Origin: Leptobrachium leishanense
Lineage: Eukaryota > Chordata > Amphibia > Anura > Megophryidae
DNA length: 64,000 bases
Reading direction: 5' to 3'
Assembly (NCBI GenBank): GCA_009667805.1
Contig: CM019064.1
Location: 271,107,662-271,171,661 of the forward strand
Below are positions 31,453 to 42,709 of this stretch, piece after piece (the stretch's first letter is position 1; each line of letters starts with the position of its first letter). A program made the translations under genes and the position numbers. Below the pieces are notes generated by a model, which made no database searches, had not been told where the DNA came from, and worked only from the letters and a program-made list of their open reading frames with translations.

Positions 31453-32271
31453 AAATACATCACTGGAAGGGTCAGACTGAACTTTCCAGGGATGCCTGGC
31501 ATTCCCTTTTACCCCCGGCGATGGGGAGATAGAGGGATACAAAGGAAACTGACGTCATCTCGTCCGACGATGACATCAGTGCGCCGGGAGGGTATAAAAA
31601 CGCAGATCTGGCTTCATGGAAGCCAGATCTGCATTGGAATCGCCAGGGGAGGTAAGTATAGGTGACGGGTGGGCTTCAAACTCCCAGGGCGCACCATGCC
31701 GTCCTGTACGCGTTAAAGCCCGCCTAATGCAGGATGGCATGGCACGTCTGCTGTTCTAAGGGGGTTAATCATAAAACAAAGGATAAAGAGAACAATGTAG
31801 GGGGAAAACAGAAGAAGATTATCTTTGAAAATACAAAATGTACATCCTGATGCAATCAATGTTTGTGGGTTGGGTTCTGAAACCTGTCGTACTGCTTTGC
31901 CCCATTCAAATAACTAAAAACAACCTCAAGCCTAAAATAGAAAACCGATACAGTATATGCTAAATATAGCAGGGACTATAAATAAGCTCATTAGTTATAA
32001 AGGAAAATGTTCATACCTTGAAGGTGGTATGATTACGCACACAGTAATACATCCAAGGCGGACCTTGGGGATGGGAGATGAAGCAACAGGTTCACATTCT
32101 TGGGTATATTAATTTCACGATTCAGACATCAATAAATATTTTGCGGGTTCATTTTCAGATTTCACCACTCCTACCTGAACTGGGTTTTAGTTTAATCTGC
32201 TCAGAAGATTAAGTCTAGCTTTTTGTCCAATTTTTTAAGTGGGGAAGCATTTTTTTTTCTCTTCAGATTTA
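31453..32271. other. Non-coding intron stretch
   Basis: An inverted pair CAGATCTGGCTTCATGGAAGCCAGATCTG forms a strong hairpin at 31603-31631. 31690-31770 ends in AAGGGGGTTAA, like the ends of the preceding repeat. No exon. Confidence 0.45.
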
Positions 32272-32658
32272 GGCTGGGGTCAGACGAACGCATTTTTAAC
32301 GTTTAGACGCACTTAATCACGGCCGCAGTAGCAGCAAATGACGGGCAATGACGGCCAATACGCAAGCGGCAAACAACCACATTTTTTCAAGAACGCGACA
32401 CCGCTAGTACTGACGTACAGAGTGCGCTGCGTCGGCATAGCGACGGGTGTGCGTGATTAGGAGATGTCAGACGCTGCTCATGTCCGGCCAACATAATGTC
32501 CAGACACCCAAAGTTTCCTGGTTTGGATCCGTAACAAATCATGCACGAAAATGCGCATCGTATGACCGTTTTCGCGCATTAGTGAAAAGATACATCAATG
32601 CATTCGGAGGCACTTTTTGACATGTCGCTGCGAATAATGCGTTCGTTTGACCCTAGCC
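32272..32658. mobile_element. Harbinger-like MITE (GGCTGGGGTCAGAC)
   Basis: Ends GGCTGGGGTCAGACGAACGC and GCGTTCGTTTGACCCTAGCC are inverted; borders TTA / TAA (TWA target). Third full-length member of the family in this window. Confidence 0.75.
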
Positions 32659-32661
32659 TAA

Positions 32662-32975
32662 GGCCCCGTTCACACTGTGCAATTTGAAAATTGCGTGACT
32701 TTCCTGGCGTGATTTTCATATTCGTGACATGGTGCGATAATGTCACGTGACACCACTGTTTTGTGCGATTTTTACAAAGCACCACCAATACAAATCGCAA
32801 AATCGCAGATAGCAAATCGCAGAAAAAGGGTCATGTACCTGCGACATGCTTCTGCGACGTCGTGCGACATGCGACGGCAAGAGGTGAACAGCTCCAATGA
32901 AATGCATTGGAGACCCTACACAGCGCGACGTCGCGGCAAAATCCGCACGATAAATCACACTGTGTGAACAGGGCT
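32662..32975. mobile_element. Second MITE family, GGCCCCGTTCACACTG ends
   Basis: Left end GGCCCCGTTCACACTGTG and right end CACTGTGTGAACAGGGCT are inverted, with TAA left and TTA right. It starts directly at the TAA that closes the preceding MITE, so the two are back to back. The interior is rich in GCGAC/GTCGC and ATCGCA motifs. Confidence 0.75.
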
Positions 32976-32978
32976 TTA

Positions 32979-34387
32979 GTCATTACTTTTAACCTCTAGA
33001 TGGTGTCCCTTATCTTACACAATATCAAATGGGGTCTGCATTATTATACAGACAGAAAAGACCTTTATGTTAGATACAGTAACTGTGATGAAGATAAATA
33101 TGGTGAGATCTCCTGCTTATGGGGGTTTGTAATGATCATAATGAGACTATTAGAAATGCAGCTTCCACAAAATACCATCAGAATATAAAAATAATATCGG
33201 TGACATAATGCCTGTGTATGGAAATTACAGTAACACCTTTTATCTGTACTGTACAGGGATTTTAAAATCATTATAAACCCCTGATATATATCCTTGTATA
33301 GCAGTGAGTGACACCACAAATTTCCCTGTATTCTGCCAAAACCTGGCAGCTATAATTCAACAGTAATCCATTTGTACTTTTTGTTACAGGGAGGCTTAGG
33401 GCTGCTATTTGCAGCTGGTTTTAGGTCTCTCAAGGGTGCTCGGAGAGACCTAAAACAAAAGTTTTATTTCTCCGCAAGGGACACACCAATCTGGCTTTAA
33501 AAAGGTGTGAAAGTTGTCTTTTGATATACTGCTAAGTGCTTTTCAATGCATTACAATGCAAAAACGAGATCTCTCGATTTAGGGTATGAAAGGGTTAAAA
33601 GGACACGTAGATTGTTGTCTCACTTGGTGGTCCTCTGACCGATCCATGCAGCTTATGTGTCAGCCCCCTTATGACTAAAGCACAGGTGGCGAATCAGAGG
33701 GTGCCTCTTAAGGCTTCTGAGACTCATTCCACCATGTCCAGCCAATTAAAAAGAGGAAAACTCGGCAGTATGAGCATTCCATGCAGATTAAACCACCCGT
33801 GTGAGGTATAGCTCTGCCCACAAAGCCGAGATCCGTTAGTAAACCATTATTTTTCTTAACCTACTTCCTGCTAATCTCTTCTAATTCACTCACATTGAGA
33901 TTCATTGGATTTGCTGGACGCTCCTGAGTATCCAACCTCACATAAGTCACATGACCGTAAAAAAGGGTACATTTTATATTAACTATAGGGTTAAAAATGG
34001 AGTGGGCAAGGAGCAGGGATGTTCTGGAAACATTATTTAACCCGTTTCCCCTTCCTCCCATTTTAATCCTAGGGTATCCTTTTATGTTGATGTGGTCATT
34101 GAGGCTACAGTGTATGTCTAAATAATTTAGGGAGGACAATCCAAGGGTATAAAAAAAAAAAAAACAGTATTAACGTTTTGGCTTTTGTCATCTTGCTTAT
34201 TATTTGATCCTGCAATCTTGCTACCTATTGCTTTGTTAAAATCTAGTATGACAAATGACATCCTTTCCATGTCATACCTAGTGCATCACAAGTAGGGCTG
34301 CAATTAACGATTATTTTCGTATTCGATCAGTCTATACATCGCATAAAACAAAAACAAAAAAAAACACACACCTTTGTTTACTTCAAG
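32979..34387 (-). other. CEP97 intron, no recognised gene
   Basis: No exon or structured RNA was supported. 33590-34090 has TTAAAAGGACAC and GGTATCCTTTTA at its limits, a possible decayed relative of the 19356 element. Confidence 0.35.
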
Positions 34388-34571
34388 CAGTGTTTCCAAA
34401 GCCTGTCCCCAGGACCCCCTAACAGGCCAGGTTTGCCAGATATCTGAAGCTCAGCACAGGTGATATGATTTGCTGCTCGGTGATTGCAGGATTCAGTCTG
34501 CATTTCCCCCCAAGGTAATCCCTAAACTCTGGCCTGGTTGAGGGTCTCAAGGACAGGTTTGGGAAACACTG
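34388..34571. mobile_element. hAT-like MITE, ~185 bp
   Basis: Ends CAGTGTTTCCAAAGCCTGTC and GACAGGTTTGGGAAACACTG; interior shares GCTCAGCACAGGTGATATGA with the copies at 37111 and 37925. Target duplication not clear here. Confidence 0.75.
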
Positions 34572-35801
34572 GCTTAAAAGGAACACTATAGTACACCAGC
34601 GACACGTTTTTGGTGGAATATTTACAGTTTGAGACGGTCGCTAGCACCAGAGAAAACCGCACACCATCATGCAGTGCTGATCTTGTAAGACAGAAAAGAG
34701 TAAGGTGCAGCGCCTCAAGCGGTAACAATATATTACACACATTGATCAAAAAGAGCTGTAAAAAAACATAAGTGCGAGAGATCTTTGGGCAATTGTTCAT
34801 GAGAGCCTCTAAGGAATGTTTTCCTTGCTTTTAAAGTAGAACAAAACCTCTGCAGTATTTTATGTCAATTAATTACATCATAAAAACAAGGAAATTATGA
34901 AAAACATTGACTATATACAGCTGATAGTACGAGGGGCAAGTAAGTTGACAGTACAGCAGGGTATAGAAAAAAGGTAATGTTTTTAAACTGTCCAAGCAGC
35001 CTCTTTTGGGAGTTACCCTGCTGCACTCTGCGACTCGCTGATTTAGGCCCCTTCTCCACCGTTCTTGTCTGGCCAAGGAAGTGTAGGTCCTGCACAGACA
35101 CCCTGAACATGCCCTCTCCTTCAGCACCCCTGGGAACCATCCGGGAACTCCCTGGCAGTGGGGTGTACCCACTCAGAAGCTTGGGTCTCCCGTGTCTGCA
35201 TCCTCCCTAGAAGGGAGCATTCTACTCAGGTCGCCAGGGATGGCACCCTGCCTCCTGGACCCTTTGTAAGGAGGCGTGATCTTTGGAGAACGTAGATGCG
35301 GCAACCTCCCCTCAACCTACGAGCAGGGTCGTCTCTTGTTCATGTATCATGTCTTGCGTTTGTGGTCCTCCATTGTAAAGAGCTGCGAAATCTGTTGGCA
35401 CTATATAAATGCTGCTGTAATTATGTGGGTTATTTGGGAAGAAAAAGGTCCCTTCCTGGCCTCTTGTATCCTCAGTGAGGTAGGTGCCAGGTTTGGTCTC
35501 CTAGTGCTGCTCTACTTGGTGTCCATGTTTCCACCACTTTCCAGCTTATTGACCACAGCTTGTTTACTGTACAGAACCGGCCTGAACCAATCCATTGGCT
35601 TTCCTCTACTACCTCACTATGAACTCATTTACCGCAAAAAAAGGTACTGCATATGGAGATCTACTAAAGAATCGTGTGTCAGATCTGTAAGAAACAACAA
35701 ACGTGACTGCCCCTTGGATAAATAAGATACATCTGCATCCTCCGATAAACGCATTCCCCTTCAAGTGTAAATCACAAACAGCATATAAACATAAGCATAG
35801 G
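34572..35801 (-). other. CEP97 intron, repeat tails only
   Basis: 35322-35425 resembles the 3' tail of a LINE/SINE (GAGCAGGGTCGTCTCTTG...TGTTGGCACTATATAAATGC), related to 39342-39440 and 39876-39980. No exon was seen. Confidence 0.4.
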
Positions 35802-36468
35802 AGATGTATCTGAAACACAGAAAATCAGATACATAGTGCAGAACGTTCTTCGGCCCCTTGGACTGCGGTCACACGAGCACACTGAGTGCGTCCATGAGAC
35901 TGCACTTCCCTGCGTCAGTCGCAGCTTTGTGATGGATCGACGAGGAGGGCCACACGAAGTAGCGGGCGCACGATTGCACGCTACCACCGGATGTCAAAAA
36001 GCCCTGTCAAAAAGCTACAACAGACGCAGACAGGGCTACAAAGCGCAATCCTCCATAGGAGGATCGAGCCTTGCAGCGCTGAGTGCACTAACTGCATTCA
36101 GGGAAGTGGCCACACGGGCGTCAGAGTGGAAGGAACATCATCTTGTGAGTGCGATTCCTTAGGCTGCGGGCACACAAGATAAATAATGACTAATCGCATA
36201 TCAGTTGTTACCACTACATAGTATTCCTTAGGATCAGTTTGCCGTGGTACCTCCATCTTGGATCCGACTGCCACCCAGATACTCCGTGATGCATCAACGC
36301 ATGCAGAAAACAGCAAAGGTAAATACTAATAAAAATCTATTTAAATGGTAATAATATAAAATCCAACGCAATTAGTCTTCTAAAATTTGAATTAAGACTT
36401 CATCCCTGAAATGATTTTTTAGAACGTTCTGCACTATGTATCGGATTTTCTGTGTTTCAGATACATCT
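35802..36468. mobile_element. TIR element with 48-bp inverted ends, interrupted by a MITE
   Basis: Arms 35802-35849 and 36421-36468 are inverted copies matching at 47 of 48 bases (AGATGTATCTGAAACACAGA ... AGAACGTTCT). A MITE of the 9288 family is nested at about 35858-36175. No coding frame. Class unknown. Confidence 0.8.
35858..36175. mobile_element. Nested CpG-rich MITE (same family as 9288-9591)
   Basis: Ends TTGGACTGCGGTCACACGAG and, in inverse, CTTGTGTGCCCGCAGCCTAA. Shared interior GCGTCAGAGTGGAAGGAAC and CAGGGCTACAAAGCGCAATC with the 9.3-kb copy. Confidence 0.7.
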
Positions 36469-37110
36469 TGCCTTTATATTTATATGCGATCGCATCTATA
36501 AGAATTAGGAACCTTAGTTTCCACAACTCTTCAGAGAACTGTCAGCCCACCTTTAAAAACCCACTGAGCTGAGCCAGTCTGATTCCTCCCGTCAGCTCAC
36601 CATGACCATTTAAACTAAATTAAGTGATCATGGTGGTTACAGAGCATTTTAACACATAAAGCAGCATGGCAGTTCTTAGAACCATATATGAAAGCAGCTC
36701 GAATACACTTTATATCAAAAGAAAAAAGCGTGCTTATGGTGAAAATAAAGCCACGCAGTAAGGGTCTGTAGAAAATGTTCATTGTAAACCCAGGAACTAT
36801 TTTTTACTATTTTTATGAAAATTTCTACACCTGGAAATACCTGATCTGGGATCTGCCCATTCCCCTCCCCATGGCGGTTCGGGTAGATCTATTTTAGTCA
36901 GATACTATAATTAGATTGGCAGGCCAAGAATGTGTTAAACAAGCCGTAGGATAAAAATAGCAAACCTGAAAGACAAGGACATATTTTGCTTTCATACATA
37001 CTAATAATAGCATTGCCTATTTAAAGATACACAATCCAAACAATGTCACGAGTGTGATCATCCCAGGGTAAACCGTGATGGATCAACAAATTGCTTGCCA
37101 TCATCTAGTG
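36469..37110 (-). other. CEP97 intron, no recognised feature
   Basis: Nothing supported on either strand. Confidence 0.4.
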
Positions 37111-37294
37111 CAGTGGTTCCCAACCGCGGTCCTCAAGTACCCCTAACAGGCCAGATTTTGCAGATCACCTTGGGGAAATGCAGACTGAATCCTGCAATCA
37201 CTGAGCAGCAAATCATATTACCTGTGCTGTGCTTTGGATACATGGAAAACCTGACCTGTTGGGGGTACTTGAGGACCGTGGTTGGGAACCACTG
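37111..37294. mobile_element. hAT MITE with exact 8-bp duplication
   Basis: Ends CAGTGGTTCCCAACCGCGGT and CGTGGTTGGGAACCACTG are inverted. The target duplication ATCTAGTG is identical on both sides (37103-37110, 37295-37302). 184 bp, no coding. Confidence 0.92.
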
Positions 37295-37924
37295 ATCTAG
37301 TGCAAGGTTATTGTGCCAAAGTGAATCTGCTTACCCATGGTTCAGCGGTTGTTAAAATCTGTGTACCAAAGGTTTGCTGAACAGTTGTATACATACATAC
37401 ATAATATTAAAAACCACTCTAGTCGCCACATCAACTTAAAGTTTATTTACGCAGTTACGGCAAAATCTATAATTATTTCAGAGAGCTGTCATTGTTGCCC
37501 TAAAAACAGTTTGTTAGGGGCCACAGGACAGTTTTCAGGAGTTGGATTAATGTGGATCAAAAAAAAAAAAAAAACACATCAGTGCACTTTGATTGGCTGC
37601 ATGTGTGCCAACAGTGTAAGCATGTAAGCACCGATTGTCACCGGCCATCATCCAGGGACTTCCTGGATTTGAATGTTTGGCACAGGAGAGAATAAAGAAA
37701 ATGGAGAAGATGGCTACAAAACTGGAATAACGATTACTACTACTACTACCCTAGAATTATATTATTAAGGGGGCATTCCCACAATGTATGCTTATTGAGC
37801 AAGCTATGGTGCTGCAATCTCTCAGCAAAAATACAGAATTATTAGAATATTGTGCAATAATGTTTAGTGGATTAATAGACTGCATTGATTGAGTCAGCCA
37901 TTCAAGTCTGGTTACAGCCTACAC

Positions 37925-38107
37925 CAGTGGTTCCCAACCCTGGTCCTCAAGTCCCCCTAACAGGCCAGGTTTGCAGATATCTGAAGCACAGCACAGGTGA
38001 TATGATTTGCTGCTCAGCGATTGCAGGATTCAGTCTGCATTTCACCAAAGGAGTCCTTACCATCTGGCCTGTTAAGAGTACTTGAGGACCGGGGTTAGGA
38101 GCTACTG
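37925..38107. mobile_element. hAT MITE with exact 8-bp duplication
   Basis: Starts CAGTGGTTCCCAACCCTGGT and ends CGGGGTTAGGAGCTACTG. The duplication GCCTACAC is identical on both sides (37917-37924, 38108-38115). 183 bp, lying close to the donor end of the large CEP97 exon. Confidence 0.92.
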
Positions 38108-38300
38108 GCCTACACCAATGCAAGCAAAGTAGTCTCAAGCTCGTAAGACTTATACCTCTAGCTCCTAAATGTTTGGGAGCCACTAAACATTCTCTACAAA
38201 CGGTTAGCTGGCTCTCAGGATAAAAGTAAGGAATACTAAGTTTAATACAATTGGGAAATATTTCAATAGTTTCTAGATCAGAGGTTAGACAGGAACCTAC

Positions 38301-38973
38301 CTTGTAACTTCCTCCGACAGGAAGACAATATGCTCCTGCATTCGTCGCAGTCTGATCTCATAGCGCACAGATCTAACCAAAGGATGATTATTCCTTGCAT
38401 GGAAGCCTCTCCAGCAGGACTGAAGTTTTGTTGCCGCTTTGTTCATACTGTTTAGACTGTCTACATCATATACCGGTGCAGAAGAAATGCCGCCTGTCTC
38501 CATCACATGGTTACTAGGTTTCATGCTCTCAGCGTTGGCAAGGGGTGATGGTTGATCATTTGTAAAGCTTGGTGTCACATTCTCATTTGGCATTACTGGA
38601 TGAATGCAGCCAAGTGTATCAGCCGTCATTCCAGTTCCAGCCTCTGTTAGCTTCATCATCTCGGGTGTTTCTGCCTTTACGTTTTCATTACAGTCATTGT
38701 AAAAGTCGATTAGACTTTCATTGGTACCCAGCGTCCGCAGTTCCACGCTGGGTGATACAGGGGACAAACCATGAGCAACAGGCATGAAGGTAGACTCAGA
38801 GGAAAGGAGACTACAGTTCAGTTTGTCCTCATCTGTTTGTATGTCTTCCAAATAGAGACTATTGTAATGTGATGGCCCAGAAGGACTGAAGCCAGAGCTG
38901 GCATTTCTTGTAGCATAGGAATGGCCTTCAGAATTACCTGTTCTGACCCAATTGTCCACGCAGATCAAAGGCT
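38301..38973 (-). CDS. cep97: CEP97 large internal exon with IQ motif
   Basis: 673 bp, acceptor ATGTTTAG, donor GTAGGT. It begins EPLICVDNWVR and contains the highly conserved LEDIQTDEDKLN CSLLSSES and TFMPVAHGLSPVSPSVELR segments. Near its end is the IQ calmodulin-binding motif AATKLQSCWRGFHARN, followed by VRYEIRLRRMQEHIVFLSEE. Together these identify CEP97 (older name LRRIQ2) beyond doubt. In the human protein the segment before the IQ motif contributes to CP110 binding. The open frame continues upstream into the intron to 39166 by chance; the phase and acceptor set the border at 38973. Confidence 0.95.
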
Positions 38974-39341
38974 CTAAACATGGGAAACAAGAATATGCCG
39001 TTATAGTACTGATATCCAACCCCCCCCCAAATTGCAAGACTACCCAAGAACACTGATAAATAGCAACAAAACAATCCATAACCAAGAATCCAGGGGTCAG
39101 GAAGCTAGGGGCTCCATGTAACCGTACACCATTGTGTCTGGATGCTGAATAACCAACTGGCTCCAAAAGGTTATTTATATATAGTTAGTTATACTCCAAT
39201 AACAAATTTGAGATCTATAAATGGTTTTGAATATATATTAAAAACTACATTACTATAATCAAGCATTAGAAATTAAATATCTTTAAATTGAAACAGACGA
39301 GTTAACCCATGATCCTGAAATCTACAATACCAGCTCTTCTT

Positions 39342-39980
39342 AGATTGTAAGCTCTTGAGCAGGGTCCTCTCTCGTACGGTTCTGTGTGTTCAACATTAAT
39401 ATTGTTCAGTCTCACCCATTGTACAACTCTACAGAACTTGTTAGCGCTTTATAAATACTTTTAACTGTAACAACACTTTGATAGATCTGCTTTGGTAGTC
39501 AGCTAGGGAGCTTCCAATCTAAAGCTTATAATGGGAAGTTTAACCAAAAGGTTATAAGTAGGGCTGAAACAACTTACCGATTAAAATCGACAACTAATCA
39601 ACTAGTTATAGTTAAAACATTAACCTCAGACACTACTTTGGAGAATAAGTGCCAGCTTCTTTATGATTTAGTTGTAGAGATTTAGGTCAGACATAACCTG
39701 TTAGTTCTGATATTGTTGTAAACTATATAAAAACAATCACACAGACCGTGAGGTTATCGGCTCACTCCATAATTTCCCACAGTAGATTTCTTACTCGATC
39801 TCCCCCACAGCCCACATTCAACCCACTACTCCACATACTCCGCTATTACCCTCACCTAGTGAGTCATCCCTCTCAGATTGTAAGCGCTCGTGCAGGGTCC
39901 TCTCTCCTACTGTTCTGTGTGTGTAACTTGTACTATATCTGTTATTCTGTCTCACCTATTGCACAATGCTACAGAACCTT
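39342..39980 (+). repeat. Two LINE/SINE-like 3' tails in one small CEP97 intron
   Basis: 39342-39440 and 39876-39980 share GATTGTAAGC, GCAGGGTCCTCTCTC and GGTTCTGTGTGT-type blocks, and the first ends in GCGCTTTATAAATA. Such tails are common in frog genomes; the parent family was not determined. Confidence 0.5.
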
Positions 39981-40007
39981 TAGAAGTTCTTGTAACAGCT
40001 TTCTTAC

Positions 40008-40138
40008 CATTTTCAGGAGATCTTTGCCCTGTCCGAGGTGGGCTTTTCCGTTCACTAGGTGGTGTTGGCCTTTTATTTGGTGTAGATGAAAGGTGACCCT
40101 CACCAAGAACCTGGTGTAATAGCTGCCTCTGATGTAGT
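40008..40138 (-). CDS. cep97: CEP97 exon (131 bp)
   Basis: Acceptor TTTCCTTAG, donor GTAAGA. It completes AGA (Arg) from the previous exon and reads LHQRQLLHQVLGEGHLSSTP, then a basic Pro/Ser-rich linker (KRPTPPSERKSPPRTGQRSP). HQRQL directly after KILSKQR is conserved in vertebrate CEP97. The linker is variable in the family. Confidence 0.9.
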
Positions 40139-40388
40139 CTAAGGAAATTAAAAAATTAAAATTAAATTAAAAAGAAGACCAGTAATTCATGTTTAGAACT
40201 GCCATGCAACGATTGAAGGTTTCCATTTGATGTTGATGCACACGCCTTGAATATACGTTCTATAATCTTTACACTGTTCTCAAAAAGGTGATCTGAAAAC
40301 CTGCATATAAAAAAAAAAAAAACCTCATAAAAACAAAGTAGATATGCTTTCCCTAGATTAAAGTCATACTGTTATAACATACATAGTA

Positions 40389-40996
40389 TAAGGGAATCAG
40401 GCCAGAAATAGGTCGCCATGATGTTCATGGCAGCCATCTTGAGCAGAACTTTGGTTCACGTAAGTGTAAATAGCGAGAAATAGTTGAATTAGAAGTGTGT
40501 CTTTGCATAGAAGTCAGGCATTCCAGATATTCTCTGGCAGAGCAATTAAAATAAACAAGATCCGGCCAAGAGTGGGCAGCAGAGACAGGACGTTGATTTA
40601 GTAACAACAAGGCCACCGAGCTAGAGAACAGAACAAAAGCCTGCCTTAAGACCATCTGCAGTCTTATCAGAAGAAATTGTAAACAAACTAACAGGGCAAG
40701 GAAGAGGCAGGATCTGGCTTAGTGTAAATTACCCAATTGTCAAAATACAATGTGAAAGCTGCCAATTTACTGCCAATTTGTGGAATGTCTTTGTATTCTG
40801 TAAGGGGAAGGTACAGACCCACGTGGGGTAGGAGTGTGTCACCGTGGGGTGGGCTAATTTGGATGTACCTGATTATTCACTGTATAAAATGCTATGTTGG
40901 AATGTACTCGGGGCTCAGTCTTTGCGATTCAATCCTGTCTGAGCGTTGGTGACGTCACAATAAAGTACGCCTTTCCTGAAGAGACTTGTGTCCAAG
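40389..40996 (+). repeat. ERV2 partial LTR (lacks end of U5)
   Basis: Aligns with the full LTR at 40997-41692 from AGGGAATCAG to GAAGAGACTTGTGTCCA, then is cut and followed at once by the TG of the full LTR. AATAAA at 40959-40964. It lacks a 24-bp block (near 41400) present in the full LTR. Either an older solo LTR hit by ERV2 or a recombination product. Confidence 0.85.
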
Positions 40997-41692
40997 TGAA
41001 AGGGAATCAGACCAGAGACAGGCCGCCATGATGTCCCGGGCGGCCATCTTAACCAGGACTTTGGTTCACGTGAATATACATAGCGAATATTAGCTGAATG
41101 AAGACGAGTTTGCATAGATTCTTTGGAATTCCTTAAACTAACAGGCAGAGCAATTAAATTAACAAGATCCGAGCAGACGCTGGCAGAAGTGACAGGTTGG
41201 AGATTAGTTACATCAAGGTCACAGAGCTAGTGGACAGAACAATGATGAATGTGAAGCCAGCTGGGGCCTTATCAGTAATATGCAATAAACAAGTTCCAGG
41301 GAGGTAGGCACAAATAGAGAATTTAACACTCGGCCAGATCCTAATTGTCAAAATACTGTGAAAGCTGCCAATTTATTGCCAATATGTGGAATGTCCAGCT
41401 TTCTATGTTTCTATGAATGTCTTTGTATTCTGAGAGGGGAAGGTACAGACCTACGTGGGGTGGGATAGGGTCACCGTGGGGTGGGCTAATTGGGATGTAC
41501 CCGATTATCTATTCAAGGTATAAAATGCTACATATGGATGTAAACGGGGCTCAGTCTTTGCGATTCAATCCTGTCTGAGCATCGGTGACGTCACAACAAA
41601 GTTCGCCTTTCCTGAAGAGACTCGTGTCCAGTCAGTCATTGTCCGTGCCGGGCTGGTTTTCTCCCGAGTGAGCCAGGTGGATTCCGGTAACA
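40997..41692 (+). repeat. ERV2 5' LTR
   Basis: 696 bp, TGAAAGGGAATCAGACC to GATTCCGGTAACA. TATA-like GTATAAAA at 41519-41526. The poly(A) signal is mutated to AACAAA near 41594. The U3 start with the GCCGCCAT...GCGGCCATCTT pattern is shared with ERV1. Confidence 0.9.
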
Positions 41693-41696
41693 TTTC

Positions 41697-41714
41697 TGGG
41701 GGCTCGTCCGGGAT
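41697..41714 (+). promoter_or_regulatory. ERV2 primer-binding site, tRNA-Pro
   Basis: TGGGGGCTCGTCCGGGAT, four bases after the LTR, is the 18-base tRNA-Pro site known from murine-leukaemia-type gammaretroviruses. Confidence 0.95.
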
Positions 41715-42709
41715 CTGACCGCTTCCGGTTCGGCAACGGCTGCTGGACAGCATAGCGGTTGACTGCAGGTATGAGTGATCCCGAAGGTTGGGCGTCCGTT
41801 GAAGGTGAGCTGACATCTGCAAGGCGCCAAGCGGGATTTCCCATAACGTGGACCTCGACTCGTCCCAAACGGACCCCCGACCCGGGAAGCTGAGACGCCA
41901 TCGAGTCCGAGGAAGCAGCGATTGGAAAAGGTACCGTATTGTTTTGTAAACTGGTAGAGAGTAAGACGCCCGACCATAGTTGGGTAAGGGGACCCCCGTA
42001 CATGGTCTCATTGGTATACTGGACCCACCGCCAAAAGCACGGGAACCAGTGAGTTGCACCTCAATGACTACTGGTTAGCGCGTGACTGGACCCGGTGGGC
42101 TGGATATCAATTTGGTTTGTTTTTAATTGAATTGAGGTGTTGTATTGCCACGTGGTGCAGTGTTGATATTGTGATTTTCAGAACTGCACGTGTGTAAAGA
42201 GGAGGAGAGATTTCTGTGGGTGGGCTGAGAGCCCCGCATGAGGGTTATTGCATATCCCAGTTAGATTAAGGGGCCGGCAGGAGAAGCTGGGCCATTGGTA
42301 GCTGCAGATTAAGGGTGCTTGGGTGGGCTAAGAGTCCCGGAGCAATAGGAGAAGCAGACGTGTTGCTAGGAACGGGATGTGCATAGCTAGATAGAGAGAG
42401 AGAGAAAAATAAGATCGAGAAAGTCAGAATATTGTGTTGATTTCTGCTGAATGTATCTGGTATAGTACGTGTTGTGACTGCTGAGAGTGATGTGAGTGAA
42501 CGTGCGCCTACTTGCTTAGCAAGGAAGCAAATCTGAGAGTGGACCCTCAAAGTGCATTTCCGGACTGAGGCGACTCAACCGGTCACTGACGGGGGAAGCG
42601 AATACGTCACGATTGAACTGTTGATTGAAACACCAGACTGTCAATTTAAATTGGTTCGGTCAAAAGTGCTATTTGCATTGTGAAGAAATTACTGCTAAAA
42701 AGGGTAATC

